The notes: generated from the letters alone by a model not told the origin. Shown: positions 1 through 9,708, numbered from the stretch's first letter. The stretch is DNA of 64,000 nucleotides from Lentzea albidocapillata (GCF_000719115.1 NZ_JOEA01000013.1:1-64000), one strand, 5' to 3'. Numbers and translations are program-made.

Positions 1-180
1 GGTTGTGGTGACTGACTTCGCAATCACCACCGCACCCGGAGGCCTCACCCATGATCAAGCCGACACACCGTCACCAACGTATTGGCCAAGTACAACTAGA
101 GGCTCACCCCGTAGTGATCATGAACCGAGGAAGCGCTGGTCACGCCCTGTCACCGGTGCTGTGCCACCCGATCACCGACT

Positions 181-198
181 TTGTGCATGCGTTCACAA
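181..198. promoter_or_regulatory. Rex operator (ROP)-like dyad in the rex promoter
   Basis: The sequence TTGTGCATGCGTTCACAA is an imperfect dyad with TTGTG-N8-CACAA ends, close to the TTGTGAA-N4-TTCACAA pattern known for Rex. A candidate promoter TTTGTG (180-185), 17 bp, TACGGT (203-208) overlaps it, so bound Rex would cover the -35 box and spacer. Streptomyces rex-hemACD is known to be autoregulated by Rex. The remainder of 1-265 holds no gene that I can support. Confidence 0.7.
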
Positions 199-265
199 GC
201 GGTACGGTGTGTGCATCACCAACGCCGCAGGTCCTGCGGTGAAGCACACCCGGAGGTCGGAGAGC

Positions 266-1021
266 GTGGTTTCGCAGCGGGGCGAAGGTGAGACGACCAG
301 CACCCCTCTGGAGGCTGCCGACAAGGAGCGCGCCCGCGCGATCCCCGAGGCCGCCGTGGCCCGGCTCGCCGTGTACCTCCGCGTGTTGTCCGGCATGGCC
401 GAGAGTGGCGTGACGGCGGTCTCCAGCGAGGAACTGAGCCAGGCGGCCGGCGTCAACGCGGCCAAGCTCCGCAAGGACCTGAGCTACATCGGCAGCTACG
501 GCACGAGGGGCGTCGGGTACGACGTCGAGGTCCTCGTGAGCCACATCGAGCGCATCCTCGGCCTCACCCGCAACCACTCCGTGGCCGTCGTCGGCATCGG
601 TAACCTTGGTCACGCTCTCGCGAACTACGGAGGGTTCCCCGGCCGTGGTTTCCCGGTCACCGCCCTCTTCGACGTGGACGCCGATCTCGTCGGAATCCCT
701 GTTGGGGGCATACCCGTCAACCACATCGACGAGATCACCGCGATCTGCCTGGAGCGCGAGGTGTCGATCGGCGTCATCGCGACGCCGCCCCCCGCCGCCC
801 AGTCGGTTTGCGACCGTTTGGTATCTGCGGGCGTCCAGTGCATTCTGAACTTTGCACCAGTTGTCCTTCAGGTTCCAGACAACGTCGAGGTGCGCAAGGT
901 TGACTTGGCGGTCGAGATGCAGATCCTGTCGTTCCACGTCGCTCGACGTGCGGACGAGGCTGCCAGCATCTCGGTCGGCAACAACGGACTCGGTGTGGAC
1001 GGGATGGTGATTCGCCCGTGA
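266..1021 (+). CDS. rex: Redox-sensing transcriptional repressor Rex
   Basis: A 251-residue NADH/NAD+-responsive repressor of respiratory genes. The N-terminal winged helix spans about residues 25-85. It is followed by a Rossmann NAD(H)-binding domain with the glycine motif GIGNLG at residues 110-115 and a C-terminal helix of the domain-swapped dimer type. GTG at 266 is chosen because GGAGG lies at 252-256. The reading frame stays open upstream to position 5, but that extension has no Rex-like sequence. It is followed 37 bp later by hemA, giving the rex-hemACD order of Streptomyces. A Rex-like dyad lies in its own promoter (181-198), and two more lie at nuoA. Confidence 0.95.
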   Translation: MVSQRGEGETTSTPLEAADKERARAIPEAAVARLAVYLRVLSGMAESGVTAVSSEELSQAAGVNAAKLRKDLSYIGSYGTRGVGYDVEVLVSHIERILGLTRNHSVAVVGIGNLGHALANYGGFPGRGFPVTALFDVDADLVGIPVGGIPVNHIDEITAICLEREVSIGVIATPPPAAQSVCDRLVSAGVQCILNFAPVVLQVPDNVEVRKVDLAVEMQILSFHVARRADEAASISVGNNGLGVDGMVIRP

Positions 1022-1058
1022 GCGTGAGCCAGACGGCTCCGGTAGACGTGGTGAGTGC

Positions 1059-2375
1059 ATGAGCGTGCTCGTAGTCGGGCTTTCGCACCGCACCGCACCA
1101 GTCCCGGTCCTGGAACGCGTCACCGTGGCCGAGCCGAACCTGCCCAAGGTCCTCGGCCAGCTGCTCGCCGCCCCCAGCGTCTCCGAGGCGATGGTCCTGT
1201 CGACCTGTAACAGGGTCGAGGTCTACGCCGTCGTCGAGTCGTTCCACGGCGGCATGTCCGAGGTCGTCGACGTGCTGGCGCAGCACGCGCAGATCGAACC
1301 TCAGGCGCTCTACGAGCACTTCTACGTGCATTACGCCGCCGCTGCCGTCGAGCACCTGTTCTCCGTCGCGGCGGGCCTCGACTCGATGGTCGTCGGCGAG
1401 TCCCAGATCCTCGGCCAGCTGCGCGGCGCGTACGCGGCGGCGGACGAGGCGGGCACCGTCGGCAGGACCGTCCACGAGCTCACCCAGAACGCGCTGCGCG
1501 TCGGCAAGCGGGTGCACACCGAGACCGGCATCGACCACGCGGGCGCCTCCGTCGTGTCCGAGGCCCTCGGTGACGCCGAGGCCCAGCTGGGCACCCTCGT
1601 CGGCAAGCGCGCGCTGCTCGTCGGCGCCGGGGCCATGGGCGGCCTGGCCGCCGCCCACCTGCGCCGGGCGGGCATCGGCGAGGTCGTCATCGCGAACCGG
1701 ACGCAGGCCAACGGTGTGCGTCTCGCCACGTCGCTGAAGGCCGAGGGCGTCCCCGCGACGGCCGTCGACCTGGCCGCGCTGGCCGTCGAGATCGACCTCG
1801 CGGACATCGTCTTCGCGTGCACCGGGTCCGTCGACACGGTCGTTCGTGCAGACATGATCAGCACGCGCTCGCGGCCGTTGGTCGTGTGCGACCTGGGCCT
1901 GCCCAAGGACGTCGACCCGGCCGCCGCCGAGCTGCCGAACGTTCGTGTGGTGGACCTGGAAACGTTGCAGCGCCGCCTCTCCGACGCGCCCGCCGGCCAG
2001 GACACCCGCCTGGCGGTCCAGTTGGTCGGCGACGAGGTGAGGGCCTACCTCGCGGGCCAGCGGTCCGCCGAGGTCACGCCGACCGTCACGGCCCTGCGCA
2101 AGCGGGCAGCCGAGGTGGTCGACGCCGAACTGCTCCGTCTTGATTCGCGACTTCCCGAACTGGACGCCGCGACACGCGGTGAATTGGCCAAGACGGTACG
2201 CCGCGTTGTAGACAAGCTCCTGCACACGCCGACCGTCCGGGTGAAGGAGCTCGCCTCCGCCCCTGGTGGCACCGGCTACGCGGAGGCTCTCCGCGAACTG
2301 TTCGGGCTCGACCCCCAGTCGCCTGGGGTTGTCAGTCAGACCAAGCAAGCTCCTGTGGATGGTGAAACGCGGTGA
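1059..2375 (+). CDS. hemA: Glutamyl-tRNA reductase
   Basis: First committed step of C5 tetrapyrrole synthesis: NADPH-dependent reduction of glutamyl-tRNA to glutamate-1-semialdehyde, which HemL then converts to 5-aminolevulinate. The N-terminal catalytic domain has nucleophile Cys50 in [17 protein letters not shown] follows, then a Rossmann domain ([10 protein letters not shown]) and a C-terminal helical dimerisation domain. At 438 residues it has ordinary family length. Its end overlaps the hemC start by 4 bp (GTGA), so co-transcription and probable translational coupling with hemC are expected. It lies in the Rex-controlled transcription unit. Confidence 0.97.
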   Translation: MSVLVVGLSHRTAPVPVLERVTVAEPNLPKVLGQLLAAPSVSEAMVLSTCNRVEVYAVVESFHGGMSEVVDVLAQHAQIEPQALYEHFYVHYAAAAVEHLFSVAAGLDSMVVGESQILGQLRGAYAAADEAGTVGRTVHELTQNALRVGKRVHTETGIDHAGASVVSEALGDAEAQLGTLVGKRALLVGAGAMGGLAAAHLRRAGIGEVVIANRTQANGVRLATSLKAEGVPATAVDLAALAVEIDLADIVFACTGSVDTVVRADMISTRSRPLVVCDLGLPKDVDPAAAELPNVRVVDLETLQRRLSDAPAGQDTRLAVQLVGDEVRAYLAGQRSAEVTPTVTALRKRAAEVVDAELLRLDSRLPELDAATRGELAKTVRRVVDKLLHTPTVRVKELASAPGGTGYAEALRELFGLDPQSPGVVSQTKQAPVDGETR

Positions 2376-3307
2376 CCCGCACCCTACGGATCGGTACCCG
2401 AGGCAGCGCACTGGCGCTCGCGCAGACGGGGACCGTGGCCGAGGCGCTGAAGGCTGCCGGAGCACAGGTCGAGATCGTCGTCGTCAAGACGCCGGGCGAC
2501 CTCTCCGACGCGCCCATCGCCCAGATCGGCATCGGCGTCTTCACGTCGGCTCTTCGTGACGCGCTCGCGAACGGCGAGATCGACGTGGCCGTCCACTCCT
2601 ACAAGGACCTGCCGACCGCGCCGGACCCCCGGCTGACGCTCGCGGCCGTGCCGCTGCGTGAAGACCCGCGCGACGCCCTTGTGGCGCGTGACGGTCTCAC
2701 GCTCGGTGAGCTGCCGTCGGGGTCCACTGTGGGCACCGGATCTCCGCGCCGGGCGGCGCAGCTGGAGGCGTTGGGCCTCGGGCTGAACATCGTCCCGTTG
2801 CGCGGCAACGTGGACACGCGCATCGGCAAGGTCCGCAACGGCGAGCTCGACGCGGTGGTGCTGGCTCGCGCCGGCATCTCGCGGCTCGGCCGCACGAGCG
2901 AGATCACCGAGAACCTGGAGCCCATCCAGATGCTTCCCGCACCCGCACAGGGTGCGTTGGCAGTCGAGTGCCGGGTCGACGACGTCGACGCCGAGCACCT
3001 GATCCAGTCCACTTTGGACGATTCGGCCAGCCGGGCCGCTGTGACCGCTGAGCGCGCCATGCTGGCCGCGCTCGAAGCGGGCTGCAGCGCGCCGGTCGGC
3101 GCGCTGGCCGATGTGGTGGAAGACCTCGACGACGAGGGCAAGGTCGTGTATCGACTTTCCCTGCGCGGGGTCGCAGCGACGCCGGAGAACGATCTCCTCC
3201 GTGCGTCCGCCACCGGTGACTTGACCGAAGCTGAGGGACTCGGCCGTGCGCTGGCCGCCGAGTTGCTCGACCTCGGGGCCGCCGTTCTCAGCGGTCCAGA
3301 GGCGTAA
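2372..3307 (+). CDS. hemC: Hydroxymethylbilane synthase (porphobilinogen deaminase)
   Basis: Polymerises four porphobilinogens into the linear hydroxymethylbilane. It is 311 residues long with the family landmarks: [13 protein letters not shown] at the N-terminus, catalytic Asp79 in HSYKDLP, the substrate-binding loop [10 protein letters not shown] (about 121-130), and Cys238 in [10 protein letters not shown], which carries the dipyrromethane cofactor. The GTG start overlaps the hemA stop. The gene ends just upstream of hemD, whose ribosome-binding site follows at once. Confidence 0.97.
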   Translation: MTRTLRIGTRGSALALAQTGTVAEALKAAGAQVEIVVVKTPGDLSDAPIAQIGIGVFTSALRDALANGEIDVAVHSYKDLPTAPDPRLTLAAVPLREDPRDALVARDGLTLGELPSGSTVGTGSPRRAAQLEALGLGLNIVPLRGNVDTRIGKVRNGELDAVVLARAGISRLGRTSEITENLEPIQMLPAPAQGALAVECRVDDVDAEHLIQSTLDDSASRAAVTAERAMLAALEAGCSAPVGALADVVEDLDDEGKVVYRLSLRGVAATPENDLLRASATGDLTEAEGLGRALAAELLDLGAAVLSGPEA

Positions 3308-3325
3308 TCGATGGGGAGTGCCCTG

Positions 3326-4858
3326 ATGACCCGCGCACGCAAGACCCCCGGACGCATCGCCTTCGTGGGCTCCGGCCCAGGCGACACCGGGCTGCTCACG
3401 GTCCGGGCCCACGACTTGCTCACCAGGGCTGAACTCGTGGTCACGGACCCGGACGTCCCCGCGGACGTCCTCGCGACCGTGCCCGAGGGAGTCGAGGTCC
3501 GCCCCGCTGTCGGCGAGGCCGCCGACGTGGCCAAGGACCTGGTGACCGAGGCGCGCAACGGTGCGACCGTCGTCCGTCTCGTCGCGGGTGACCCGCTGAC
3601 GCTCGACTCGGTCGTGAAGGAAGCGCAGGCCGTCGCGAAGTCGACGATCCCGTTCGACGTCGTACCCGGTGTGCCCGCGGGCACCGCGGTTCCGGCGTAC
3701 GCGGGTGTGGCTCTCGGTGGCGTGCACACCGAGGTCGACGTCCGCGCGGTGACGGACTGGGCCGGCCTCGCCGCCGCGCCCGGCACGCTCGTCCTGCACG
3801 CGACCGGCTCGCACCTGGCCGAGGCAGCGTCGAACCTGGTCGAGAACGGCCTCGCGCCGCAGACACCGGTCGCCGTCACCGCCGAAGGCACCGGCTTCCA
3901 GCAGCGCACCATCGACACGACGCTGGCGGCCGTGGCCGCCGACGCCGGTGAGATGGGCGGCCCGCTGGTCGTCACGGTCGGTGCCGCCGCCGCCAACCGC
4001 TCGAAGCTCTCCTGGTGGGAGTCGCGGGCGCTGTACGGCTGGCGAGTGCTGGTCCCGAGGACCAAGGAGCAGGCCGGCGCGATGAGCGAGCGTCTGCACT
4101 CACACGGCGCTATCGCCGTCGAGGTGCCGACGATCTCCGTCGAGCCGCCCCGCAGCCCCGCGCAGATGGAGCGCTCGGTCAAGGGTCTCGTCGACGGCCG
4201 CTACCAGTGGGTCGTCTTCACCTCGACCAACGCCGTCCGCGCGGTGTGGGAGAAGTTCCGCGAGTTCGGCCTGGACGCCCGCGCGTTCTCCGGCGTGAAG
4301 ATCGCCTGTGTCGGCGAGGCCACGGCCGCGAAGGTGCGCTCGTTCGGCATCATCCCGGAGCTCGTGCCGTCGGGTGACCAGTCGTCCGAGGGCCTGCTGA
4401 ACGACTTCCCGCCCTACGACGACATCCTCGACCCGGTCGACCGCGTGCTGCTGCCGCGGGCCGACATTGCCACCGAGACGCTGGCCGCGGGCCTGCGCGA
4501 ACGTGGCTGGGAGATCGACGACGTGACGGCGTACCGCACCGTGCGTGCGGCCCCGCCGCCCGCCGACACCCGCGAGATGATCAAGTCCGGTGGCTTCGAC
4601 GCGGTGTGCTTCACCTCGTCGTCGACCGTGCGGAACCTGGTCGGCATCGCGGGCAAGCCGCACGCCCGCACGCTCGTCGCGTGTATCGGCCCGCAGACCG
4701 CCGAGACGGCGCGGGAGTTCGGCCTCCGGGTCGACGTGCAGCCCGAGGAGGCGAACGTGCCCGCGCTGGTCGATGCGCTGGCAGCCCACGCCGCCCGGTT
4801 GCGCGCCGAGGGAGCGCTGCCTCCTCCGCGCAAGACCAAGCGTCTGCGCCGCAGCTAA
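3326..4858 (+). CDS. hemD: Uroporphyrinogen-III synthase fused to a CobA-like methyltransferase domain
   Basis: A two-domain protein of 510 residues. The N-terminal half (about 1-235) resembles SAM-dependent uroporphyrinogen-III methyltransferase (CobA), opening with IAFVGSGPGDTGLLTVRA. The C-terminal half (about 240-495) is uroporphyrinogen-III synthase, which cyclises hydroxymethylbilane with D-ring inversion. The CobA GDPFVFGRGGEE-type loop is replaced by GDPLTLDSVVKEA, so methyltransferase activity is doubtful; Streptomyces HemD fusions look similarly degenerate. ATG 3326 is preferred over in-frame ATG 3311 because GGGGAG lies 7 bases before it (3313-3318). Confidence 0.9.
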   Translation: MTRARKTPGRIAFVGSGPGDTGLLTVRAHDLLTRAELVVTDPDVPADVLATVPEGVEVRPAVGEAADVAKDLVTEARNGATVVRLVAGDPLTLDSVVKEAQAVAKSTIPFDVVPGVPAGTAVPAYAGVALGGVHTEVDVRAVTDWAGLAAAPGTLVLHATGSHLAEAASNLVENGLAPQTPVAVTAEGTGFQQRTIDTTLAAVAADAGEMGGPLVVTVGAAAANRSKLSWWESRALYGWRVLVPRTKEQAGAMSERLHSHGAIAVEVPTISVEPPRSPAQMERSVKGLVDGRYQWVVFTSTNAVRAVWEKFREFGLDARAFSGVKIACVGEATAAKVRSFGIIPELVPSGDQSSEGLLNDFPPYDDILDPVDRVLLPRADIATETLAAGLRERGWEIDDVTAYRTVRAAPPPADTREMIKSGGFDAVCFTSSSTVRNLVGIAGKPHARTLVACIGPQTAETAREFGLRVDVQPEEANVPALVDALAAHAARLRAEGALPPPRKTKRLRRS

Positions 4859-4873
4859 TCCGAACAAGCCGTC

Positions 4874-4903
4874 GGGGCCACTCAAGATCCTTTGGGTGGC
4901 CCC
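4874..4903 (+). terminator. GC-rich hairpin between hemD and hemB
   Basis: GGGGCCAC (4874-4881) pairs perfectly with GTGGCCCC (4896-4903) around a 14-base loop. It lies 15 bases after the hemD stop and 30 bases before the hemB ATG. The tail TTCGACTCTCTT is only weakly T-rich. It could act as a leaky terminator or attenuator between hemD and hemB rather than a full stop. Confidence 0.55.
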
Positions 4904-4933
4904 TTCGACTCTCTTCCGTCAGGGAGTCTCCAG

Positions 4934-5908
4934 ATGTATCCACTGCACCGGCCGAGGCGTCTGCGCACGACGCCCGCCATGCGCCGCCTTGTGTCCGAGA
5001 CCGAGGTACGCCCGAGGCAGCTCGTGCTGCCGATGTTCGTCAAGGAAGGCCTGGCCGGGCCTGCTGAGATCAGCAGCATGCCGGGCGTCCTGCAGCACTC
5101 CCGTGACTCGTTGCGGAAGGCCGCGGTCGAGGCCGTGCAGGCAGGAGTCGGCGGCATCATGCTGTTCGGCGTCCCGGCCGAGCGTGACGCCGTCGGTTCC
5201 GGCGGCACGGACCCGGACGGCATCCTCAACGCCGCCCTGGGCGACCTGCGCTCGGAACTGGGCGACAGCACCGTTCTCATGTCGGACTGCTGCCTCGACG
5301 AGTTCACCGACCACGGCCACTGCGGCGTGCTCGCCGCCGACGGCACGGTCGACAACGACGCGACCCTCGAGGTCTACGGCGAGATGGCCGTCGCGCAGGC
5401 GCGCGCCGGTGCCCACGTCGTCGGCCCGAGCGGCATGATGGACGGCCAGATCGCCTTCATCCGCAACGCACTGGACCAGGCGGGCCTGCACGACACCGGC
5501 ATCCTCGCCTACTCCGCCAAGTACGCGTCGGCGTTCTACGGCCCGTTCCGCGACGCCGTCGAGTCGCAGCTCGCGGGCGACCGCAAGACCTACCAGCAGG
5601 ACCCGGCGAACGCCCGCGAGGCGATCCGCGAGGTGCAGCTGGACCTCGCCGAGGGCGCGGACATGGTCATGGTCAAGCCCGCGCTGCTGTACCTGGACGT
5701 GCTGCGTGCGGTCGCCGAGATCTCGGACGTTCCCGTTGCGGCGTACCAGATCTCCGGCGAGTACGCGATGATCGAGGCCGCTGCCGCGAACGGCTGGATC
5801 GACCGGGAACGCTCGATCCTCGAGTCGCTCACGTCCATCCGCCGCGCCGGCGCGGACATCGTGCTCACGTACTGGGCAGTGGAAGCCGCCCGGTGGCTGG
5901 ACCGCTAG
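4934..5908 (+). CDS. hemB: Delta-aminolevulinic acid dehydratase (porphobilinogen synthase)
   Basis: Condenses two 5-aminolevulinates to porphobilinogen. The 324-residue protein carries the two active-site lysines, Lys196 in [12 protein letters not shown] and Lys248 in [12 protein letters not shown]. The zinc-site cysteines are Cys119, Cys120 and Cys130 in [14 protein letters not shown], so it belongs to the zinc-dependent rather than the magnesium-only class. ATG 4934 follows AGGGAG (4921-4926) at 7-base spacing. Upstream in-frame starts would fall inside the hairpin at 4874-4903. Pathway order in the window is hemA-C-D-B, then hemL 2.5 kb further on. Confidence 0.96.
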   Translation: MYPLHRPRRLRTTPAMRRLVSETEVRPRQLVLPMFVKEGLAGPAEISSMPGVLQHSRDSLRKAAVEAVQAGVGGIMLFGVPAERDAVGSGGTDPDGILNAALGDLRSELGDSTVLMSDCCLDEFTDHGHCGVLAADGTVDNDATLEVYGEMAVAQARAGAHVVGPSGMMDGQIAFIRNALDQAGLHDTGILAYSAKYASAFYGPFRDAVESQLAGDRKTYQQDPANAREAIREVQLDLAEGADMVMVKPALLYLDVLRAVAEISDVPVAAYQISGEYAMIEAAAANGWIDRERSILESLTSIRRAGADIVLTYWAVEAARWLDR

Positions 5909-6020
5909 CCCTGCCGGGCGTTCCGAAGCTGATCAACGCCGCCAACGCCACACGGCCGGACAGCTGTGCCGACCGTGCTGATGTACCGGGTGTCCGCGCA
6001 CTTCAGGAAGCGAGTCACGG

Positions 6021-6049
6021 TGGACAGCGCGGTTCGGCCGTCCTAAGTT
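6021..6049 (+). promoter_or_regulatory. Promoter for a leaderless transcript starting at GTG 6057
   Basis: TGGACA (6021-6026), a 17-bp spacer, then TAAGTT (6044-6049). Seven bases separate the -10 from GTG 6057 and no Shine-Dalgarno is present, so transcription should begin at or near the start codon. The rest of 5909-6020 holds no supported gene. Confidence 0.6.
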
Positions 6050-6056
6050 CGCGACC

Positions 6057-6500
6057 GTGACGTCTCCGAAGGAATCGGGCACCCCTGGCACGATCACCGC
6101 GGGCTACTGGCTCGTCGTGGCCGGCGCCGTCCTCTGGGTGTTCGCCGCCGTGTTCCAGTTCGCCAACAAGCAGCTCCTGATCGACGAAGTGAAGTCCACG
6201 ACCACCGACGACAAGCTGACCCCGGAGATGATCGAGTCGACGGCGACGGCGATCGTCGTCGCCGTGCTGGTGGGCTCGGTCGTGCTGGCAGGGCTCGCGG
6301 TGTGGTTCGCGGGCAAGGTCAAGGGCGGGCTGAAGAAGAGCCGCACCGGGTTGATGATCACGGTGTTGCTGAACCTGTTCTTCCAGATGATCGGCAACGG
6401 GCTGGCTGTCACGCCGGCGCTGATCGCGATGTCGGGCCTGGTGTTGTTCTACTTCCGGCAGTCGACCGAGTACCTGACCCAGCGCGAGCAACTGGCGTGA
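6057..6500 (+). CDS. Tetraspan membrane protein, function unknown (first of three related genes)
   Basis: 147 residues with hydrophobic segments at about 15-38, 62-86, 94-116 and 118-136, so four membrane spans are likely. No enzymatic motif is visible. It shares general layout with the next two genes: a first helix of WLVVAGAVLWVF type, a basic stretch (KKSRTGLMITVLLN) before helix three, and a short tail. It opens a five-gene membrane block lying between hemB and hemL. GTG start; the last 4 bp overlap the next gene. Not recognised beyond a generic actinobacterial membrane protein. Confidence 0.75.
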   Translation: MTSPKESGTPGTITAGYWLVVAGAVLWVFAAVFQFANKQLLIDEVKSTTTDDKLTPEMIESTATAIVVAVLVGSVVLAGLAVWFAGKVKGGLKKSRTGLMITVLLNLFFQMIGNGLAVTPALIAMSGLVLFYFRQSTEYLTQREQLA

Positions 6501-6901
6501 AACACGACGACACGCCGCGGTCCGTTCGCATCGCGGTCGGCCTGTGGCTCGCGATCGCCGTCTTCGTCCTCTTCACGACCGCGGGGCTGTGGTTCCAGCG
6601 CGGTGAGGTGCAGCGGCTGACCGGCTGGACGTCCGGGCAGGTCACGAGCTTCCTGGGCACGCTGACGGCGGTCGCGGTGATCTTCGTGGTGGCCTACGCG
6701 TGGCTCACGCGGTTGTTCCTGAAGCGGAAGAACTGGGCGCGGATCGCGTTGTCGCTCATCGCGATCGTGCACATGATCTGGATCCTGTTCGTCGGGATCA
6801 GCGCTTCGAGCTTGGTCACGTTGCTGCTCATCTGTGCCGCAATCGTCTTCACGTGGCAGGCGCGTACGGCACAGTGGCTGGCGGAGGTGCGTGAGCAGTG
6901 A
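6497..6901 (+). CDS. Tetraspan membrane protein, function unknown (second of three related genes)
   Basis: 134 residues beginning with a short charged N-terminus (KHDDTPRS), followed by hydrophobic segments at about 12-32, 50-70, 80-102 and 104-122. The motif RKNWARIALSLIA before helix three matches NGQNWARILLTIL in the next gene, which marks the two as paralogues. GTG 6497 overlaps the preceding stop as GTGA, and its own stop overlaps the following GTG the same way. This implies strict co-translation. No catalytic motif is seen. Confidence 0.75.
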   Translation: MKHDDTPRSVRIAVGLWLAIAVFVLFTTAGLWFQRGEVQRLTGWTSGQVTSFLGTLTAVAVIFVVAYAWLTRLFLKRKNWARIALSLIAIVHMIWILFVGISASSLVTLLLICAAIVFTWQARTAQWLAEVREQ

Positions 6902-7620
6902 CCAATCCGCAGGACCCGAACCCCTGGCAGCCGAGCCCGGACATCCCGCAGGCCCAGCCGGGCGCGACGGCCGGGACGTACGAGGTGACCACCGTGAACA
7001 GCATGGGGTTGCCCATGCCGCAGGCCCCCGAGCTGGCACCGCCTCTCGACCACGCCCAGTGGCAGAACCCGGCCGGCTGGCAGAACCCCTATCCCGCGGC
7101 ACCAGGCGGGCACTACCAGGTGAACCAGGTCGCGCAGGCGAGCTACCCGATGACGCCGGTGCAGTCCCACGAGCTGCCGCCGGCGCGGCCGGCCACGATC
7201 AACGCCGCGATGTGGATCTGGATCGTGGGCGCCGTGCTCTCCGTCGCCGTGCTGCCGGTGATGCTGCTCGTCAACGCCGACTTCTTCCTCACCCAGGACA
7301 GCGTCGTCACGGAGGAGGACCGCCGGGCGGGCGAGATCGGTGTGCGGGCCTTGGCGGTGATCTTCGGGTTCATGATGCTGGTCGCGGCCGCGCCGTACGT
7401 CGCGTTCGCGATCGTGCTGCGCAACGGCCAGAACTGGGCGCGCATCCTGCTCACGATCCTCGGCGGGCTCGGAATCGTGTCGATGATCGGGATCACGTTC
7501 ATCTCGATCGGCTCGCAGGTCTGGCAGCCGAGCGTGGCGATCTGCATCGTCGTGATCGGGCTGACCATCGCGGCCATCGTGCTGCAGTTCCTGCCGGCGT
7601 CGAACAGGTTCGTCCGCTAG
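6898..7620 (+). CDS. Proline/glutamine-rich N-terminal membrane protein, function unknown (third of three related genes)
   Basis: 240 residues. The first ~98 are low-complexity and rich in Pro, Gln, Asn and Gly (PWQPSPDIP, WQNPAGWQNP). They are followed by four hydrophobic segments at about 101-122, 144-170, 180-203 and 205-228. NGQNWARILLTIL before helix three ties it to the preceding gene. The cytoplasmic proline-rich head is typical of actinobacterial membrane scaffolding or ESX-neighbourhood proteins, but no specific role can be assigned. Starts and ends overlap neighbours by 4 bp and 1 bp. Confidence 0.75.
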   Translation: MTNPQDPNPWQPSPDIPQAQPGATAGTYEVTTVNSMGLPMPQAPELAPPLDHAQWQNPAGWQNPYPAAPGGHYQVNQVAQASYPMTPVQSHELPPARPATINAAMWIWIVGAVLSVAVLPVMLLVNADFFLTQDSVVTEEDRRAGEIGVRALAVIFGFMMLVAAAPYVAFAIVLRNGQNWARILLTILGGLGIVSMIGITFISIGSQVWQPSVAICIVVIGLTIAAIVLQFLPASNRFVR

Positions 7621-8039
7621 TGCTCTACCGCGAGTCCGGCAGCAGCTGGTGGCCGCTCCTGTGGGGCCCGGCGTTCGCCGTCGCCGGATACCTGGTCGAG
7701 CTCGTGACCGGGCCCGCGTCCGTGACGCTGTGGGCCGTCGCAGGACTCGGCCTGACGCTCGGCGCGGTGCTCTGGGTGTACGGGCGGGTCAGGACCGGCA
7801 GCATCGAGCTCACGGCCGAGGAAGCGCGGTTCGGGCGGGAGAAGCTGCCGGTTGCGATGATCGAGGCCTGCCAGGACGTCGGTGCGCCGACCGGGGCGAA
7901 GGTCCTCGGCGGCGGCTGGTCGGTGCCCAAGGGGACGACCGCGGTGCCGTTGCGGCTGGTCGGCGGCTCGGTGGTGCTGGCGTGGGCGCGCGATCCGGAC
8001 GCCTTGCTCGCGGCGCTGCGGCGGGTCGTGAGAAGGTGA
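7620..8039 (+). CDS. Two-helix membrane protein, DUF3093-like layout
   Basis: 139 residues. YRESGSSWWPLLWGPAF opens the protein, two hydrophobic segments follow (about 10-30 and 36-54), then a soluble ~85-residue domain ending in VVLAWARDPDALLAALRRVV. The order (YRE.., two helices, small beta domain, closing 'P..L..AL') resembles DUF3093 proteins, which lack a known function; I cannot confirm membership. The start GTG shares a base with the upstream stop (TAGTG). It probably corresponds positionally to one of the membrane proteins downstream of hemB in mycobacteria. Confidence 0.65.
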   Translation: MLYRESGSSWWPLLWGPAFAVAGYLVELVTGPASVTLWAVAGLGLTLGAVLWVYGRVRTGSIELTAEEARFGREKLPVAMIEACQDVGAPTGAKVLGGGWSVPKGTTAVPLRLVGGSVVLAWARDPDALLAALRRVVRR

Positions 8040-8401
8040 GCGACGTGACAGAGGCCGTGACTGAGCAGGAGTCGGACGCCATGGTGGAGGAGCCTGAGCA
8101 GGCGCCGCCGGCCGGTCCGAGCCTGCACCAGCCCAGGCGGTGGCTCATCGCCGCGGGTGAGGCCGTCGTGATCGTCCTGCTGGTGGTCTTCGCCGTGTGG
8201 TGCTGGAACCGCGGCGTCGTGCGGCTGGAGTACCCGTTCGAGGGGCGCGAGCCGTTGATCTCCACGCGCTACCACGGCAACTGGCTGGGCACCGCCGTCG
8301 GCGCCGCCACGCTGGCCGTGGTCCTCGCTCTGGACGCGGTGAGGCAGGTCCTGCTGGCCGTGCGCACCCGGCCGCAGAAAGCCGCCGACTCCGACATGTG
8401 A
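8036..8401 (+). CDS. Small two-helix membrane protein, function unknown
   Basis: 121 residues. An acidic N-terminus ([14 protein letters not shown]) is followed by hydrophobic segments at about 39-60 and 84-104 with a ~23-residue loop between. No motif is recognised. GTG 8036 overlaps the preceding stop; an alternative GTG at 8045 has AGAAGG (8031-8036) at 8-base spacing and may be the true start. The stop sits at the beginning of the hemL leader, so it likely shares a transcript with hemL. Confidence 0.65.
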   Translation: MSDVTEAVTEQESDAMVEEPEQAPPAGPSLHQPRRWLIAAGEAVVIVLLVVFAVWCWNRGVVRLEYPFEGREPLISTRYHGNWLGTAVGAATLAVVLALDAVRQVLLAVRTRPQKAADSDM

Positions 8402-8412
8402 GACTGGGGTAC

Positions 8413-9708
8413 GTGACTGCGAGTCGATCCCAGGCCCTGTTCGAGCGCGCGTCGACGCTGACCCCCGGCGGGGTCAACTCTCCGGTGCGGGCGTTCCACT
8501 CCGTCGGCGGCACCCCGCGCTTCATGGTGCGCGGCGAGGGTCCGCACCTGTGGGACGCGGACGGCAACCGGTACGTCGACCTGGTGGCCTCGTGGGGCCC
8601 GATGATCCTCGGGCACGCCCATCCGGCCGTGGTCTCCGCGGTGCAGAAGGCCGCTGCCTCCGGGCTGTCGTTCGGCACGCCCACCGAAGGTGAGATCGAG
8701 CTCGCGGCCGAGCTGATCGACCGCGTCGAGCCGGTCCGCCAGGTCCGCCTGGTCAACTCGGGCACCGAGGCCACGATGAGCGCGATCCGCCTCGCGCGCG
8801 GCTTCACCGAGCGCCGCAAGATCATCAAGTTCGCCGGTTGTTACCACGGTCACGTCGACGCGCTGCTGGCCCAGGCCGGCTCCGGTGTCGCGACCTTGGG
8901 CCTGCCTTCGTCGCCCGGTGTCACGGGCGCGCAGGCAGAGGACACGATCGTCCTGCCGTACAACGACATCGAGGCCGTGCGCGCGGCGTTTGCGGAGAAC
9001 CCCGGCGAGATCGCCTGCGTCATCACCGAGGCCGCGGCGGGCAACATGGGTGCCGTCGCGCCGGGTGCCGACTTCAACGCGGGCCTGCGCGAGATCTGCG
9101 ACGCCGACGGCGCGTTGCTGGTCATGGACGAGGTCATGACCGGCTTCCGCGTCTCGCGCGCCGGCTGGTTCGGCCTGGAGCGCGTGCGCGGCGACCTCTA
9201 CACGTTCGGCAAGGTCATGTCCGGTGGCCTTCCGGCGGCCGCGTTCGGTGGCCGTGCCGACGTGATGGAGCGGCTCGCCCCCTCCGGTCCCGTCTACCAG
9301 GCGGGCACGCTGTCGGGTAACCCCGTCGCGGTGGCCGCCGGTCTCGCGACGCTGCGCGCGGCGGACGACGAGGTCTACACGGCACTGAACCGCAACGCCA
9401 CGCGCCTCGGCGCGCTCTTCACGGCCTCGCTGACCGAGGCAGGAGTCGAGCACCGAGTGCAGTTCGCTGGGAACCTGGTGAGCGTGTTCTTCGGTTCTAC
9501 CGAGGTGAAGGACTACGCGGGCGCGCAGGCATGTGAGACGTGGCGCTTCCCGCCGTTCTTCCACGCCCTGCTGGAGCGAGGCGTCTACGCCCCGCCGTCG
9601 GCGTTCGAAGCGTGGTTCGTCAACGCCGCCATGGGTGAAGAGGAGTTCGCCGTGATCGCCGACGCACTGCCGCACGCGGCCCGTGCCGCCAAGGAGGCCC
9701 GCAAGTGA
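8413..9708 (+). CDS. hemL: Glutamate-1-semialdehyde 2,1-aminomutase
   Basis: PLP-dependent conversion of glutamate-1-semialdehyde to 5-aminolevulinate, the step between HemA and HemB. The 431-residue class III aminotransferase fold shows [10 protein letters not shown] and [11 protein letters not shown] at the N-terminus, the cofactor-binding [10 protein letters not shown], and Schiff-base Lys267 in [20 protein letters not shown] 8413 matches family N-termini; GTG 8398 is an alternative that would overlap the previous stop. It ends in a 4-bp overlap with the phosphatase gene. Confidence 0.96.
   Translation: MTASRSQALFERASTLTPGGVNSPVRAFHSVGGTPRFMVRGEGPHLWDADGNRYVDLVASWGPMILGHAHPAVVSAVQKAAASGLSFGTPTEGEIELAAELIDRVEPVRQVRLVNSGTEATMSAIRLARGFTERRKIIKFAGCYHGHVDALLAQAGSGVATLGLPSSPGVTGAQAEDTIVLPYNDIEAVRAAFAENPGEIACVITEAAAGNMGAVAPGADFNAGLREICDADGALLVMDEVMTGFRVSRAGWFGLERVRGDLYTFGKVMSGGLPAAAFGGRADVMERLAPSGPVYQAGTLSGNPVAVAAGLATLRAADDEVYTALNRNATRLGALFTASLTEAGVEHRVQFAGNLVSVFFGSTEVKDYAGAQACETWRFPPFFHALLERGVYAPPSAFEAWFVNAAMGEEEFAVIADALPHAARAAKEARK

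Noticed and set aside
5..265. N-terminal extension of the rex reading frame
   Set aside because: The frame is open by composition, but the encoded residues are unlike any Rex N-terminus, the Rex operator and promoter lie inside it, and GGAGG precedes GTG 266.
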